Shown: positions 33,460 through 42,078, counted from the first letter of the stretch. The stretch: 45,097 nt of DNA from Blautia sp. An81 (GCF_002161285.1 NZ_NFHH01000030.1:1-45097); one strand, 5' to 3'. Notes: generated by a model not told the origin, from the letters alone. Translations and numbers: made by a program.

Positions 33460-33521
33460 CTTTCTCCTCCATATTCTCGCAGCCCTTTGTTTTGATTTTC
33501 ATACATCGAATCGTTCTTATT

Positions 33522-36500
33522 TTATAGCATTTTCTGGATATTTTCAATACTCTTTTCTACAACTTTTACATTATCCTTTCCGTACTTTTCGTACAGATTG
33601 TCGAGAAGTTCCTGATTTATCCTTACATTTTTTGATGGTCCCAGCTTTTTTACTGCCTTGGGAGAGCGGATATAGATTACCACCGCATCCTTGCCGTCTG
33701 AGTCTCTGATATCCTGATAGAGCTGCTCTTCTTGTGCCAGAAAGGCCTCTTTGTTCTCAAACTGGAACCAAAGTTCTCTTGGAACACTGTCAAAAGGATA
33801 GATATTTTCACAGATCAGCTTGCTGGCTTTGTCATCCTCAGCGGAAACCCGTCCCTGGATAAATACCTTGGCGTCTACATCCATAAACCGGACATTTTTT
33901 TCATAATCTCTGGGAAATACTACGATTTCTACAGTTCCCACCAGATCTTCCAGGGTAAGAAAAGCCATGATTTTATTGGTTTTCGTATATTTGATGGTTT
34001 TGGCTGTGATCATTCCGCCTACTACGGCTCTGGAACCGTCTCTTACCTTAGGCGCTCCCGTCTCTTCGTCCGGCTGAAAATCCCCGGTTACCGCAGTTAT
34101 ATTTTTCTTCCATCTCTCTGTATATTCTTCCAGAGGATGACCGCTTATATACACGCCAAGGACTTCTTTTTCAAAGGCCAGTTTAGCCTCTTTGGGATAT
34201 TCCTCTACGTCCGGCATACGGATTTCAAAGGCCTCTTTTTCTTCATCAGAAACCAGGTCAAAAAGGCTCATCTGCCCTGCCATTACATTCTTTTTCTCCT
34301 GATTTACAGAATCCAGGATCTGGGCATAGACCATCATTTTCTGCCGCCGGTTTCCCGGAAGACCGTCAAAAGCTCCGGCTTTGATAAAGTTCTCAATGAC
34401 CTTTTTATTTACATCTTTTCCAGACATCCGTTCAATAAAATCCTGAAGATTTTTAAAGTCTCCCCTCTGGCTTCTCTCCTCTACGATTTCCTTGATCACC
34501 GGCCTGCCGATGCTTTTAATAGCCGACAATCCATAGCGGATAGAGCCATTATCCACAGAAAACTGGCTTTCACCTTTATTAATGTCCGGAGGAAGAATAG
34601 CTATTCCCATCTTTCTGCTGGAAAGGATATACTCCGCCACTTTAGAAGGATTATCAATAACAGAAGTCATAAGAGCGGCCATAAATTCTACCGGGTAATA
34701 ATATTTGAGATATGCGGTCTGATAGGCCACCAGGGCATAGGCCGCTGCATGGGATTTGTTAAAAGCATACTTGGCGAAATCAATCATCTCGTCATAAATC
34801 TTATTGGCCACTTCTTCTGAAATCCCTCTGTTAATACAGCCTGGAACTCCTTCTTCCTCATTGCCGTAAACAAAGTTCTGCCGCTCTTTCTCCATGACAG
34901 CAGCTTTCTTCTTGCTCATGGCCCTGCGGACCAGATCGCTTCGTCCCAGAGTATAGCCTCCCAGAGACCTTACAATCTGCATAACCTGCTCCTGGTACAC
35001 AATACAGCCATAAGTCGGCTTTAAGATAGGCTCCAGTTCCGGACAGTCATAATGGATACTGTCTGCATGGTTCTTTCCTTTGATATATTGAGGAATAAAG
35101 TCCATGGGGCCTGGGCGGTACAGCGAAATTCCCGCAATAACGTCCTCCAGATTCTGGGGTTTCAGCTCCTTCATGAAGCTGGTCATCCCTGCACTTTCCA
35201 GCTGAAACACTCCATCTGTCTTTCCAGCTCCCAGCATCTCATATACATTCTTATCATCATAATCAATATGATCGATATCCAGGGAAAGTCCCTTATCTCT
35301 CTCAGCCAGTTTTACTGCATTCTGGATGACTGTCAGGGTTCTGAGGCCCAGGAAATCCATTTTCAGAAGTCCCAGTTCCTCCAGTGTAGTCATCGTAAAC
35401 TGGGTAACGATAGAGCCGTCAGAGGCTCTGGACAAAGGTACATATTCATCCACTGCTTTCTGGCTGATGACCACTCCCGCTGCATGCATAGAGGTATGTC
35501 TTGGAAGGCCTTCCAGCCTTTTACTCATATCGATAAGCTTCTTCACTGTTTCGTCAGTTTCATAGAGATTCCGAAATTCCGGATTCATGGTCAGAGCTTT
35601 GTCTATGGTAATATTCAGCTCATTGGGGATCATCTTGGCGATGGCATCACACTGGGCATAGGGCAGGTCCATAACCCTTCCCACGTCCCGGATAACGCCT
35701 CTGGCCGCCATGGTACCAAAGGTAACAATCTGGACCACCCGGTCTTTTCCGTATTTTCTCACTACATAATCAATAACTTCCTGGCGGCGTTCAAAGCAGA
35801 AATCCACGTCAATATCCGGCATGGATACGCGCTCCGGATTCAGGAAACGTTCAAAGAGAAGATCATATTTAATCGGATCCAGCTTTGTGATCCCCAGGGT
35901 ATAGGATACCAGGCTGCCGGCGGCAGAACCCCTTCCAGGTCCCACCATAATATCATGGTCTCTGGCATATTTGATAAAGTCCCATACAATAAGGAAATAA
36001 TCTACATAGCCCATCTTTTTAATGACGCCCAGCTCATATTCCAGACGTTCTTTCAGCTGCTCCATATTTTCAGAATACCGTTCTTCCAGACCTTCATAAC
36101 AAAGCTTGTTCAAATATTCCCAGGAAGTATACGGGGCCGGCACATCGAATTTCGGCAGTTTGGTCACACCGAATTCAATTTCCACATTGCATCGGTCTGC
36201 AATCTTCTGAGTATTGGACAGGGCCTCCAGAGCGTAGGGAAACAGTTCTTCCATCTCCTCAGGAGATTTCACATAATACTGCCCACCCTCATATCGCATT
36301 CTGTCCTCATCCTGAAGGCGCTTGCCCGTCTGAACACACAGAAGAATATCATGGGCCTGCGCATCCTCTGCATAGGTATAATGGATATCATTGGTGGCTA
36401 CCAGCTCAATTCCCGTCTCCTGGCTCATTCTCAAAAGCTGCTGGTTGACTAGTTTCTGCTGAGGCAGCCCATGGTCCTGGAGCTCCAGAAAGAAGTTTCC

Positions 36501-37004
36501 TTTTCCAAAGATTTCCTCATAGCGAAGGGCAGCGCTTTTGGCCTCTTCATACATGCTTCTTGCAAGATTTCTTGCAACTTCTCCTGCAAGGCAAGCACTT
36601 AGCGCAATAATTCCTTCATGATATTCCTGGAGAAGTTCAAGGTCTACCCTTGGTTTGTAATAAAATCCGTCAATAAATCCCTTGGACACAATCTTCATCA
36701 GATTCTGATATCCAAGATTATTTTCTGCCAGCAGGACCAGATGATAGTATCGTTCATCAGAATGCCCCGCTTCTTTATCAAAACGGGAACCGGGAGCGAC
36801 ATATACCTCACAGCCCATGATCGGCTTGATGCCTGCTGCTTTTGCCGCCTTATAAAAATCAATGCAGCCAAACATGACTCCATGGTCTGTTATGGCTGCA
36901 CTGTCCATTCCCAGTTCCTTTACTCTGGCTACATATTCATTTATTTTATTGGAACCGTCCAGCAGACTGTATTCCGTATGTACATGTAAATGAGCAAATT
37001 CCAC
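33522..37004 (-). CDS. dnaE: DNA polymerase III subunit alpha
   Basis: An 1160-residue replicative polymerase subunit of the DnaE type. The N-terminal PHP domain starts FAHLHVHTEYSLLDGSNK, with AAITDHGVMFGC. The palm carries GPGRGSAAGSLVSYTLGIT, the catalytic pair MPDIDVDFCFERR (about 396-408), and KMDFLGLRTL (about 548). The fingers include SAGMTSFMKELKPQNLEDV. A C-terminal HhH and OB-fold follow (KIMAFLTLEDLVGTVEIVVFP). Start is GTG 37004 with AAGGAGAGAAAGACA. Clustering with pfkA is usual in Clostridia. Confidence 0.97.
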   Translation of the reverse strand: MEFAHLHVHTEYSLLDGSNKINEYVARVKELGMDSAAITDHGVMFGCIDFYKAAKAAGIKPIMGCEVYVAPGSRFDKEAGHSDERYYHLVLLAENNLGYQNLMKIVSKGFIDGFYYKPRVDLELLQEYHEGIIALSACLAGEVARNLARSMYEEAKSAALRYEEIFGKGNFFLELQDHGLPQQKLVNQQLLRMSQETGIELVATNDIHYTYAEDAQAHDILLCVQTGKRLQDEDRMRYEGGQYYVKSPEEMEELFPYALEALSNTQKIADRCNVEIEFGVTKLPKFDVPAPYTSWEYLNKLCYEGLEERYSENMEQLKERLEYELGVIKKMGYVDYFLIVWDFIKYARDHDIMVGPGRGSAAGSLVSYTLGITKLDPIKYDLLFERFLNPERVSMPDIDVDFCFERRQEVIDYVVRKYGKDRVVQIVTFGTMAARGVIRDVGRVMDLPYAQCDAIAKMIPNELNITIDKALTMNPEFRNLYETDETVKKLIDMSKRLEGLPRHTSMHAAGVVISQKAVDEYVPLSRASDGSIVTQFTMTTLEELGLLKMDFLGLRTLTVIQNAVKLAERDKGLSLDIDHIDYDDKNVYEMLGAGKTDGVFQLESAGMTSFMKELKPQNLEDVIAGISLYRPGPMDFIPQYIKGKNHADSIHYDCPELEPILKPTYGCIVYQEQVMQIVRSLGGYTLGRSDLVRRAMSKKKAAVMEKERQNFVYGNEEEGVPGCINRGISEEVANKIYDEMIDFAKYAFNKSHAAAYALVAYQTAYLKYYYPVEFMAALMTSVIDNPSKVAEYILSSRKMGIAILPPDINKGESQFSVDNGSIRYGLSAIKSIGRPVIKEIVEERSQRGDFKNLQDFIERMSGKDVNKKVIENFIKAGAFDGLPGNRRQKMMVYAQILDSVNQEKKNVMAGQMSLFDLVSDEEKEAFEIRMPDVEEYPKEAKLAFEKEVLGVYISGHPLEEYTERWKKNITAVTGDFQPDEETGAPKVRDGSRAVVGGMITAKTIKYTKTNKIMAFLTLEDLVGTVEIVVFPRDYEKNVRFMDVDAKVFIQGRVSAEDDKASKLICENIYPFDSVPRELWFQFENKEAFLAQEEQLYQDIRDSDGKDAVVIYIRSPKAVKKLGPSKNVRINQELLDNLYEKYGKDNVKVVEKSIENIQKML

Positions 37005-37034
37005 TGTCTTTCTCTCCTTCGTTTCGCAGCTGTC

Positions 37035-37628
37035 CTATTCTTCTTCTCTCCGCTTTCTCAGCAGAACATTAAACCATTTATTATTTCTGTCTTCCCTTAC
37101 ATCACTGGTCTTCCATATATCAATAACCTGGATTTCAGGAAAAGAATCTAAAAGATCATTCAGCGAATCTCTGTTATAGTCGTAGAAATACCTGCCGTTG
37201 AATCTGCCCTTCCGGTCTCCTTTCCGCACAGAAAAGTAAAGAATGCCGTCCTCTTTTAAAGCTGACAGTATCTTGCCCATCACATCTTTTATCTCTTCCG
37301 GGGGAAAATGTCCCAATACAGCACAGGCCCAGATTCCATGAAAAACATTCCTGAATTCCATCTCCTCTACCCTAAGATGAAGAACTTCTCTTCCTGTATG
37401 GATGCTGGCCAGGTTGCACATTTTTTCAGACCCATCCATAGGGGTCACCACACAGCCCTCATCTTCCAGATACACAGTATCTCTGCCGGAACCGCATCCT
37501 AGATCAAGAACATCTGCACTTTCCGGCAGAAGCTCCACAAAACGTTCCAGCTGTTCTTCCATGCTTAAATCTACAGTTTCTTCATAATATGGCACGGCAT
37601 ATCGGTCATAATAATCTATCGAGTCCAC
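37035..37628 (-). CDS. Class I SAM-dependent methyltransferase
   Basis: A 197-residue enzyme. The SAM-binding motif I is DVLDLGCGSGRDTVYL (about 39-54), followed by an acidic loop VTPMDGSEKMCNLA, then GIWACAVLGHFPPEEI (motif IV region) and LSALKEDGILYFSVRKG. Substrate is unknown. The start is GTG 37628 with AAAGGAGGAAAATCA. It is upstream of dnaE by 31 bases and likely leads that transcript. Confidence 0.85.
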   Translation of the reverse strand: MDSIDYYDRYAVPYYEETVDLSMEEQLERFVELLPESADVLDLGCGSGRDTVYLEDEGCVVTPMDGSEKMCNLASIHTGREVLHLRVEEMEFRNVFHGIWACAVLGHFPPEEIKDVMGKILSALKEDGILYFSVRKGDRKGRFNGRYFYDYNRDSLNDLLDSFPEIQVIDIWKTSDVREDRNNKWFNVLLRKRREEE

Positions 37629-37668
37629 TGATTTTCCTCCTTTTGGACATAAACATAAGTTATCATTG

Positions 37669-37697
37669 ATTATACCATAATCTTTTTTTCTGGAAAA
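37669..37697 (-). promoter_or_regulatory. Probable promoter of the methyltransferase-dnaE-pfkA unit
   Basis: TATAAT at 37,669-37,674 on the minus strand is perfect. The -35 would be TTTTCC (37,692-37,697), 17 bases away and weak. Confidence 0.5.
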
Positions 37698-37700
37698 GCA

Positions 37701-38540
37701 TTACAGTATATAAATTTTCCCGTTTTTCAGCTCTATTTTTTTCTCTTTCAGAAGGTGTCCCACTGCCCGTTTAAAAGCATTTTTGCTCAGGCCGAATTCC
37801 CTCTGTATCAGTTCCGGCGCAGCCTTGTCATCAAAAGGCAGTACACCGTCAAAGTCTTTAATAGTCTCAAAAACATTCTCCGCATCCTCATAAATCTGAA
37901 GATATGCTTTTTTCTTTGGACTTAAAGTCAGTTTGCCGTCTTCTCTCACTGCGCTTACACGGCAGGTTACTTCTTCCCCGACTTTGTAACCTCCCTGGGC
38001 CTCCTGTCTGGGTATCATGGCAGAATACTTATAGTCCACCGCCACAAAAACTCCAAAGTTATCACTAATCTCATACACCACCCCTGTAACGGTATCTTCT
38101 TTGTCATAGGGCGCTTCTGTGGAGAGATAATGGTATACTTTCATAGTTCCGCACAGCCTGCTGCTCTTGTCAATATATACTGCTGCCAGAACTTCTTCTC
38201 CTTCATGGAGCTTCTTTGTCTGCTCTTTATATGGAAGAAACAGATCTTTTTCCAGACCCCAGTCCAGAAAGGCGCCGATTCTTGTCACCTGAGCGACCTT
38301 CATTACTGCCAGCTCTCCCAGAACAGCCTTAGGCCTGTCTGTAGTTGCAATCAGACGGTCAGAAGAATCCTTGTAAATAAAAACCTGGAATCTGTCCCCT
38401 TCTTTGGTTCCCTCCGGCACTTTTTTTCCCGGAAGGAGCACCCGCTCCTCCTGACCTGCATCAGGCTTTTCTCCCAGGTAAACGCCGAAATCCACTTTTT
38501 TTACCACTGTTAATTCCTGTACTTTTCCTAATTCGATCAT
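37701..38540 (-). CDS. cvfB: CvfB-like RNA-binding protein with S1 domains
   Basis: A 279-residue protein of the CvfB/YitL family. Three S1-like beta domains are visible: LTVVKKVDFGVYLGEKPD, MKVAQVTRIGAFLDWGLEKD and DTVTGVVYEISDNFGVFVAVD, plus CRVSAVREDGKLTLSPKK. The C-terminal winged helix ends DKAAPELIQREFGLSKNAFK. Family members affect mRNA stability and virulence genes. It lies 11 bases after the thioesterase gene and is co-transcribed with it. Confidence 0.88.
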   Translation of the reverse strand: MIELGKVQELTVVKKVDFGVYLGEKPDAGQEERVLLPGKKVPEGTKEGDRFQVFIYKDSSDRLIATTDRPKAVLGELAVMKVAQVTRIGAFLDWGLEKDLFLPYKEQTKKLHEGEEVLAAVYIDKSSRLCGTMKVYHYLSTEAPYDKEDTVTGVVYEISDNFGVFVAVDYKYSAMIPRQEAQGGYKVGEEVTCRVSAVREDGKLTLSPKKKAYLQIYEDAENVFETIKDFDGVLPFDDKAAPELIQREFGLSKNAFKRAVGHLLKEKKIELKNGKIYIL

Positions 38541-38551
38541 ACTGTCTCCTT

Positions 38552-39259
38552 TTATTTCCGCAGTTCCACCACTGCATAGACTTCCTTTTCAGGGCTTTCC
38601 AGCACCACTGTATAGACGTCTTCCTCTTCCTTTACCTTTGGCAGGATCACGTCATTTAAAACTGCCTGTTTCTTATATTCTGCCCGCATTTGTCCCACTG
38701 TAAAATCTTCCGGAAGATATTCCTGGGCCATAAGTACATACTGTCCATTGTTCACATGATGATTGGTATCCAGATGATGGGACCTTACCTGAAAAGAAGG
38801 ATATTCCTTCATACCTTCTGGAATGGCGATCTTCCTGGAGGAATAATCCATGTCCAGCTTTTCCCCCAGTGCATAGGCCTGCAGCTGTTTTTCATCTGGG
38901 TTCACCGGTTTTCCGGCAACAGCATCCAGAAATGTCCATAGACTGTTGGCATAGGCAATCAGCTCTCCATTTTCGTCCTCCATGGTAAAATTCCGGTTTC
39001 CCAGAAATCTTTTAAAAGCATATGGCCAGGTAGAAATTCTGATTTTTTCAAACAAAAGAGGGTATCTTTTTACAACGATCTGCCAGGATGTCAATACCCA
39101 GACCTGGCCTTTTTTTGCCAGATAGTCCATTCCCACACCTACACTCTCCGAATGGAAAGTACAGCAGTCCTGAAAATAGTTCAATATTCCATTTAATGTC
39201 AGCCTTCGGTCTTCTCCAGTTTCACTGTACCGGACCCTGCTGTCAAAAGAAAATCCCAT
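38552..39259 (-). CDS. Acyl-ACP thioesterase
   Basis: A 235-residue double-hotdog enzyme that releases fatty acids from acyl carrier protein. The N-terminal half has FSFDSRVRYSETGEDRRLTL and GVGMDYLAKKGQVWVLTSWQ. The catalytic set lies in RSHHLDTNHHVNNGQYVLMA (Asp, Asn and His of DxNxHxNN), about residues 165-184. A C-terminal hotdog half has MRAEYKKQAVL. ATG 39259 with AGAAGGATGTGCT is chosen over TTG 39277. It follows the tRNA-Gln terminator. Confidence 0.9.
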   Translation of the reverse strand: MGFSFDSRVRYSETGEDRRLTLNGILNYFQDCCTFHSESVGVGMDYLAKKGQVWVLTSWQIVVKRYPLLFEKIRISTWPYAFKRFLGNRNFTMEDENGELIAYANSLWTFLDAVAGKPVNPDEKQLQAYALGEKLDMDYSSRKIAIPEGMKEYPSFQVRSHHLDTNHHVNNGQYVLMAQEYLPEDFTVGQMRAEYKKQAVLNDVILPKVKEEEDVYTVVLESPEKEVYAVVELRK

Positions 39260-39290
39260 AGCACATCCTTCTCCCAAATCTTTATATACG

Positions 39291-39320
39291 AAAATATCCC
39301 AGACACTTGTCTGGGATATT
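39291..39320 (-). terminator. Terminator after tRNA-Gln
   Basis: AATATCCCAGAC and GTCTGGGATATT form a perfect 12-bp stem with loop AAGT on the minus strand, followed by TTTTCG. Confidence 0.85.
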
Positions 39321-39325
39321 CGTAG

Positions 39326-39397
39326 CTGGGCTACAAGGATTCGAACCTTGAAATGACGGAGTCAGAGTCCGTTGCCTTACCATTTGGCGATAGCCCA
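39326..39397 (-). tRNA. tRNA-Gln (anticodon CUG)
   Basis: The minus strand gives a complete 72-base cloverleaf. The acceptor stem pairs TGGGCTA with TAGCCCA, plus discriminator G. The anticodon arm pairs ACGGA with TCCGT around CTCTGAC, giving CTG. The T arm has GGTTCGAATCC. CCA is not encoded. Confidence 0.95.
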
Positions 39398-39428
39398 ATA
39401 TTTTCAATGTTGTCTCACAACAATAGCT

Positions 39429-39457
39429 ATTATATATCATCTCTTTTTAAAATGCAA
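39429..39457 (-). promoter_or_regulatory. Promoter of tRNA-Gln
   Basis: TTGCAT (39,452-39,457) and TATAAT (39,429-39,434) on the minus strand, 17-base spacer. The start would be about 25 bases before the tRNA. Confidence 0.85.
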
Positions 39458-39541
39458 GCACTTTTTTAAATTTTTTTCTAGCATTTTTTCTAGTATCTTT
39501 TTTATAGGGATTTTTCTGCTTTTAAGGATACTTTATATAGC

Positions 39542-39570
39542 TTGTTCTTGCTTCTCCGCCATGATACAAT
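39542..39570 (+). promoter_or_regulatory. Promoter of the toxin mRNA
   Basis: TTGTTC (39,542-39,547) and TACAAT (39,565-39,570), 17-base spacer. Start near 39,577 gives a leader of about 40 bases. Confidence 0.7.
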
Positions 39571-39615
39571 AAATAGGCTACCGCCCCTAGACAGGTAGAG
39601 GAAGGGCGTGCGCAC

Positions 39616-39639
39616 CAATGAGTGAATTTCTGTCATTTT
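39616..39639. repeat. Direct repeat DRa, over the toxin start codon
   Basis: CAATGAGTGAATTTCTGTCA then TTTT; the toxin ATG is in the first six bases. DRb at 39,791-39,812 repeats it with a 2-base gap and one change. Confidence 0.85.
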
Positions 39640-39704
39640 TTCTTTCCGTTTTGGCAAGTGTTGTTGCCTACTTCATTTGCAAATGGTTGGACGGAGAGCA
39701 GTAA
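39618..39704 (+). CDS. Type I toxin: 28-residue holin-like membrane peptide
   Basis: ATG 39618 opens MSEFLSFFLSVLASVVAY, then FICKWLDGEQ and a stop. One hydrophobic helix of about 18 residues is followed by a KWLD turn and a short acidic tail, the pattern of Fst/TxpA-like and Hol_Tox-type peptides, which damage or depolarise the membrane when not silenced. GAGGAAGGG lies 10 bases upstream. A convergent RNA on the other strand, the shared direct repeats, and the terminator (see other entries) make this a complete type I toxin-antitoxin locus. It is too short for usual gene finders. Confidence 0.82.
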   Translation: MSEFLSFFLSVLASVVAYFICKWLDGEQ

Positions 39705-39750
39705 CAGGTAGCCAGCCTAAGGTATAAGCCGCCTTCCCAAAATGGAATAG

Positions 39751-39782
39751 AAACTCCCCAAAGCTGCAACTTCGGGGAGTTT
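39751..39782. terminator. Shared bidirectional terminator of toxin and antitoxin RNAs
   Basis: AAACTCCCC (39,751-39,759) and GGGGAGTTT (39,774-39,782) pair fully, extended inward by AAG/CTT. Short T tracts follow on both strands (GTTTCAT on plus; GTTTCTATT on minus). Confidence 0.8.
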
Positions 39783-39790
39783 CATGCGCT

Positions 39791-39812
39791 CAATGAGCAT
39801 TTCTGTCATTTT
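39791..39812. repeat. Direct repeat DRb, in the antitoxin RNA
   Basis: CAATGAGCATTTCTGTCATT then TT. It matches DRa, lies beyond the terminator, and is in the region only the antisense RNA transcribes. Confidence 0.85.
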
Positions 39813-39822
39813 GCCTACAGGC

Positions 39823-39851
39823 ATTATATCATATGCCAGGGGCTGTTTCAA
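39823..39851 (-). promoter_or_regulatory. Promoter of the antitoxin RNA
   Basis: TTGAAA (39,846-39,851) and TATAAT (39,823-39,828) on the minus strand with a 17-base spacer. It is closer to consensus than the toxin promoter, as expected if the antitoxin is made in excess. Confidence 0.85.
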
Positions 39852-39910
39852 GTATTCCACTGTTTTATCTTTTCTAGTCTAACTCACGTCTATCCGGTAT
39901 TTTTTTAATT

Positions 39911-39940
39911 TTGTCAGCATAGAATATATCCCGGTAAAAT
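39911..39940 (+). promoter_or_regulatory. Promoter of the vanY-type gene
   Basis: TTGTCA (39,911-39,916) and TAAAAT (39,935-39,940) with an 18-base spacer, 35 bases before the ATG. Confidence 0.65.
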
Positions 39941-39974
39941 TATTCTCATATAGTTTCAAAAAAGGCGGTGTACT

Positions 39975-40523
39975 ATGTCCTATTATCCTGTTCTTGTAAA
40001 TAAAGTCTATCTCCTGCCTCCTGACTACATACCTGATGACCTGGAAGAGGCCGGTATTCCCTTCTGTGCCCCTCCTGGTTCCGAAAAGCGTCTTCTGAGA
40101 AAAAAAGCCTCTGAAGCCGCAGTCCGGCTCTTTACCCAGGCAGCTCTGGACAAAATGGGCCTCATGGGGATTTCCGGCTATCGTTCCTACCGGCGGCAGG
40201 AAGAATTATATAGAGATGCTCTGAGAAGGAAAAGCTCTGCAGTGGCTCCTCCCGGCGCCAGTGAACATCAGACCGGTTTTGCCCTGGACCTTTCCTGTCC
40301 CCAGGTAAATTTTGAACTGGAAGAAGCTTTCGCAGAAACCCCGGAAGGTCGATGGCTGGAAAAGCACGCCCCTCTTTACGGCTTTGTAATCCGCTACCCA
40401 AAAAACAAAGAAAACATCACTGGTTTTCCATGGGAACCATGGCATATCCGCTATGTAGGAGAGCCTCTGGCTCTGTATCTTTCCATGACCGGCATGACCT
40501 TGGAAGAATATCACAAATTATAG
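39975..40523 (+). CDS. D-alanyl-D-alanine carboxypeptidase, VanY/M15B family
   Basis: A 182-residue zinc peptidase that trims the last D-Ala of peptidoglycan stems. The zinc motif is SEHQTGFALD (SxHxxGxAxD, about 96-105), and EPWHIRYVG (about 155-163) holds the catalytic Glu and third His. SGYRSYRRQEELY precedes. It has no signal peptide or membrane helix in the predicted frame, so a cytoplasmic recycling role or an export route not seen here is possible. ATG 39975 has AAAAGGCGGTGTACT. No vancomycin-resistance genes are nearby. Confidence 0.92.
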   Translation: MSYYPVLVNKVYLLPPDYIPDDLEEAGIPFCAPPGSEKRLLRKKASEAAVRLFTQAALDKMGLMGISGYRSYRRQEELYRDALRRKSSAVAPPGASEHQTGFALDLSCPQVNFELEEAFAETPEGRWLEKHAPLYGFVIRYPKNKENITGFPWEPWHIRYVGEPLALYLSMTGMTLEEYHKL

Positions 40524-40531
40524 AAGAAAAC

Positions 40532-40560
40532 TTTCTTTTTTTAAGTGAAAGTGCTATAAT
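40532..40560 (+). promoter_or_regulatory. Promoter of pncB
   Basis: TATAAT (40,555-40,560) is perfect; the -35 (TTCTTT-type, about 40,532-40,537) is weak. The gap from the vanY stop is short. Confidence 0.5.
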
Positions 40561-40614
40561 GGCAGAAAATACGTGCGGCAAGGCGCATAGAAGAAATATA
40601 AAGGAGCAGCATTT

Positions 40615-42078
40615 ATGAGAGCCTTGAATTTAACCCTATTAACAGATTTATATGAATTGACCATGATGCAGGGATATTTTAAAAATCCCACAGATCAGAT
40701 TGTGGTCTTTGACGCTTTTTACAGAAAAAATCCCTGTGACGGAGGATATGCCATCGCTGCGGGGCTGGATCAGATTATTGAATATATCCGGGATCTGCAC
40801 TTTGCTCCTGACGATATTGACTATCTCCGGTCCCTGAATATTTTTGATACGGATTTTCTGGAATATTTAAGAGGATTCCATTTTACAGGAGACATTTACG
40901 CTATACCGGAAGGAACTGTAGTATTCCCCAGAGAACCTCTCCTGAAGGTGATCGCTCCAGTCATGGAGGCTCAGCTTGTAGAGACTGCTATCCTGAACAT
41001 GCTGAATCACCAGAGCCTTATTGCTACCAAGGCATCCCGTGTGGTTTATGCAGCCAGGGGTGACGGAGTTATGGAATTCGGACTTCGCCGGGCTCAGGGG
41101 CCTGACGCAGGCATCTACGGTGCAAGGGCGGCAATGATCGGAGGCTGTATCGGAACATCCAATGTCCTCACAGGTCAGATGTTCGATGTTCCCGTAAAAG
41201 GTACTCACGCTCACAGCTGGATCATGAGCTTCCCCGATGAATATACAGCATTCAAAACCTATTCTCAGCTTTATCCTGATTCCTGTATCCTTCTGGTAGA
41301 TACCTATGACGTATTGAACTCCGGTGTTCCAAACGCTATCCGGGTATTCCAGGAAATGCGGGAAGAAGGCACTCTCGCAAAAGGTTATGGAATCCGCATT
41401 GACAGCGGTGATCTGGCCTATCTCTCTAAAAAAGCTTATAATATGCTGGCTGCTGCAGGCTTTGAAGACGCCATTATCTCAGCTTCCAGCGACTTGGACG
41501 AGTATCTCATCGACAGTCTGAAAGCCCAGGGAGCAAAAATCAATTCCTGGGGCGTAGGTACTAATCTTATTACATCCAATGGCAATCCCGCCTTTGGAGG
41601 AGTATATAAGCTGGCCGCCATCAAGAATAAAAACGATGAGGAATTCACCCCTAAGATCAAGCTTTCAGAAAATATTGAGAAAGTTACCAATCCGGGAAAT
41701 AAAACTGTCCAGCGTATCTATGACAAGACCACTGGAAAAATCCGGGCAGACCTTATCTGTCTGGCAGATGAAACCTTCGACACCAGCAAAGATATGATCA
41801 TCTTTGATCCTATGGCAACCTGGAAAAAGACCAAAATCTACGGAGGCACTTACACTTTAAAAGAGCTTCTGGTTCCTGTCTTCCTTAAAGGACGGTGTGT
41901 ATATACTTCTCCTTCCGTAATGGAAATCCGGGAAATCTGCCAGAAAGAAATGAATACTCTGTGGGACGAGACCAGACGCCTGGTAAATCCTCAGGAAGTC
42001 TATGTAGACCTTTCCGACAAACTGTTCAAGATCAAGACCGATCTCCTGGAACAGATGGGACAGGCATCTATAAAGTAG
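40615..42078 (+). CDS. pncB: Nicotinate phosphoribosyltransferase
   Basis: A 487-residue enzyme of the NAD salvage pathway, converting nicotinate and PRPP to nicotinate mononucleotide. It opens LTLLTDLYELTMMQGYF, a typical start. VKGTHAHSWIMSFPDEYTAF holds the active-site His. GIRIDSGDLAYLSKKAYNML and INSWGVGTNLITSNGNPAFG bind phosphates, and GGVYKLAAIKN follows. The C-terminal part (MATWKKTKIYGGTYTLKEL) belongs to the long form. ATG 40615 has AAAGGAGCAGCATTT. A strong terminator follows. Confidence 0.96.
   Translation: MRALNLTLLTDLYELTMMQGYFKNPTDQIVVFDAFYRKNPCDGGYAIAAGLDQIIEYIRDLHFAPDDIDYLRSLNIFDTDFLEYLRGFHFTGDIYAIPEGTVVFPREPLLKVIAPVMEAQLVETAILNMLNHQSLIATKASRVVYAARGDGVMEFGLRRAQGPDAGIYGARAAMIGGCIGTSNVLTGQMFDVPVKGTHAHSWIMSFPDEYTAFKTYSQLYPDSCILLVDTYDVLNSGVPNAIRVFQEMREEGTLAKGYGIRIDSGDLAYLSKKAYNMLAAAGFEDAIISASSDLDEYLIDSLKAQGAKINSWGVGTNLITSNGNPAFGGVYKLAAIKNKNDEEFTPKIKLSENIEKVTNPGNKTVQRIYDKTTGKIRADLICLADETFDTSKDMIIFDPMATWKKTKIYGGTYTLKELLVPVFLKGRCVYTSPSVMEIREICQKEMNTLWDETRRLVNPQEVYVDLSDKLFKIKTDLLEQMGQASIK

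Larger units (their letters stand above)
39748..39816 (-). ncRNA. Antisense antitoxin RNA, convergent with the toxin mRNA
   Basis: The predicted minus-strand RNA of about 65-70 bases starts near 39,816, crosses DRb, and ends in the shared terminator. Through DRb it is complementary to DRa of the toxin mRNA, so it can pair across the toxin start codon. It also pairs with the toxin mRNA at the terminator. This is the RNA I/RNA II layout of the Enterococcus par locus. RNA ends are inferred from promoter and hairpin positions. Confidence 0.75.

Noticed and set aside
39975-40523. Vancomycin-resistance cluster, because of the VanY-type gene
   Set aside because: No vanH, vanA/B, vanX, vanR or vanS are nearby; this is an ordinary chromosomal M15B peptidase.
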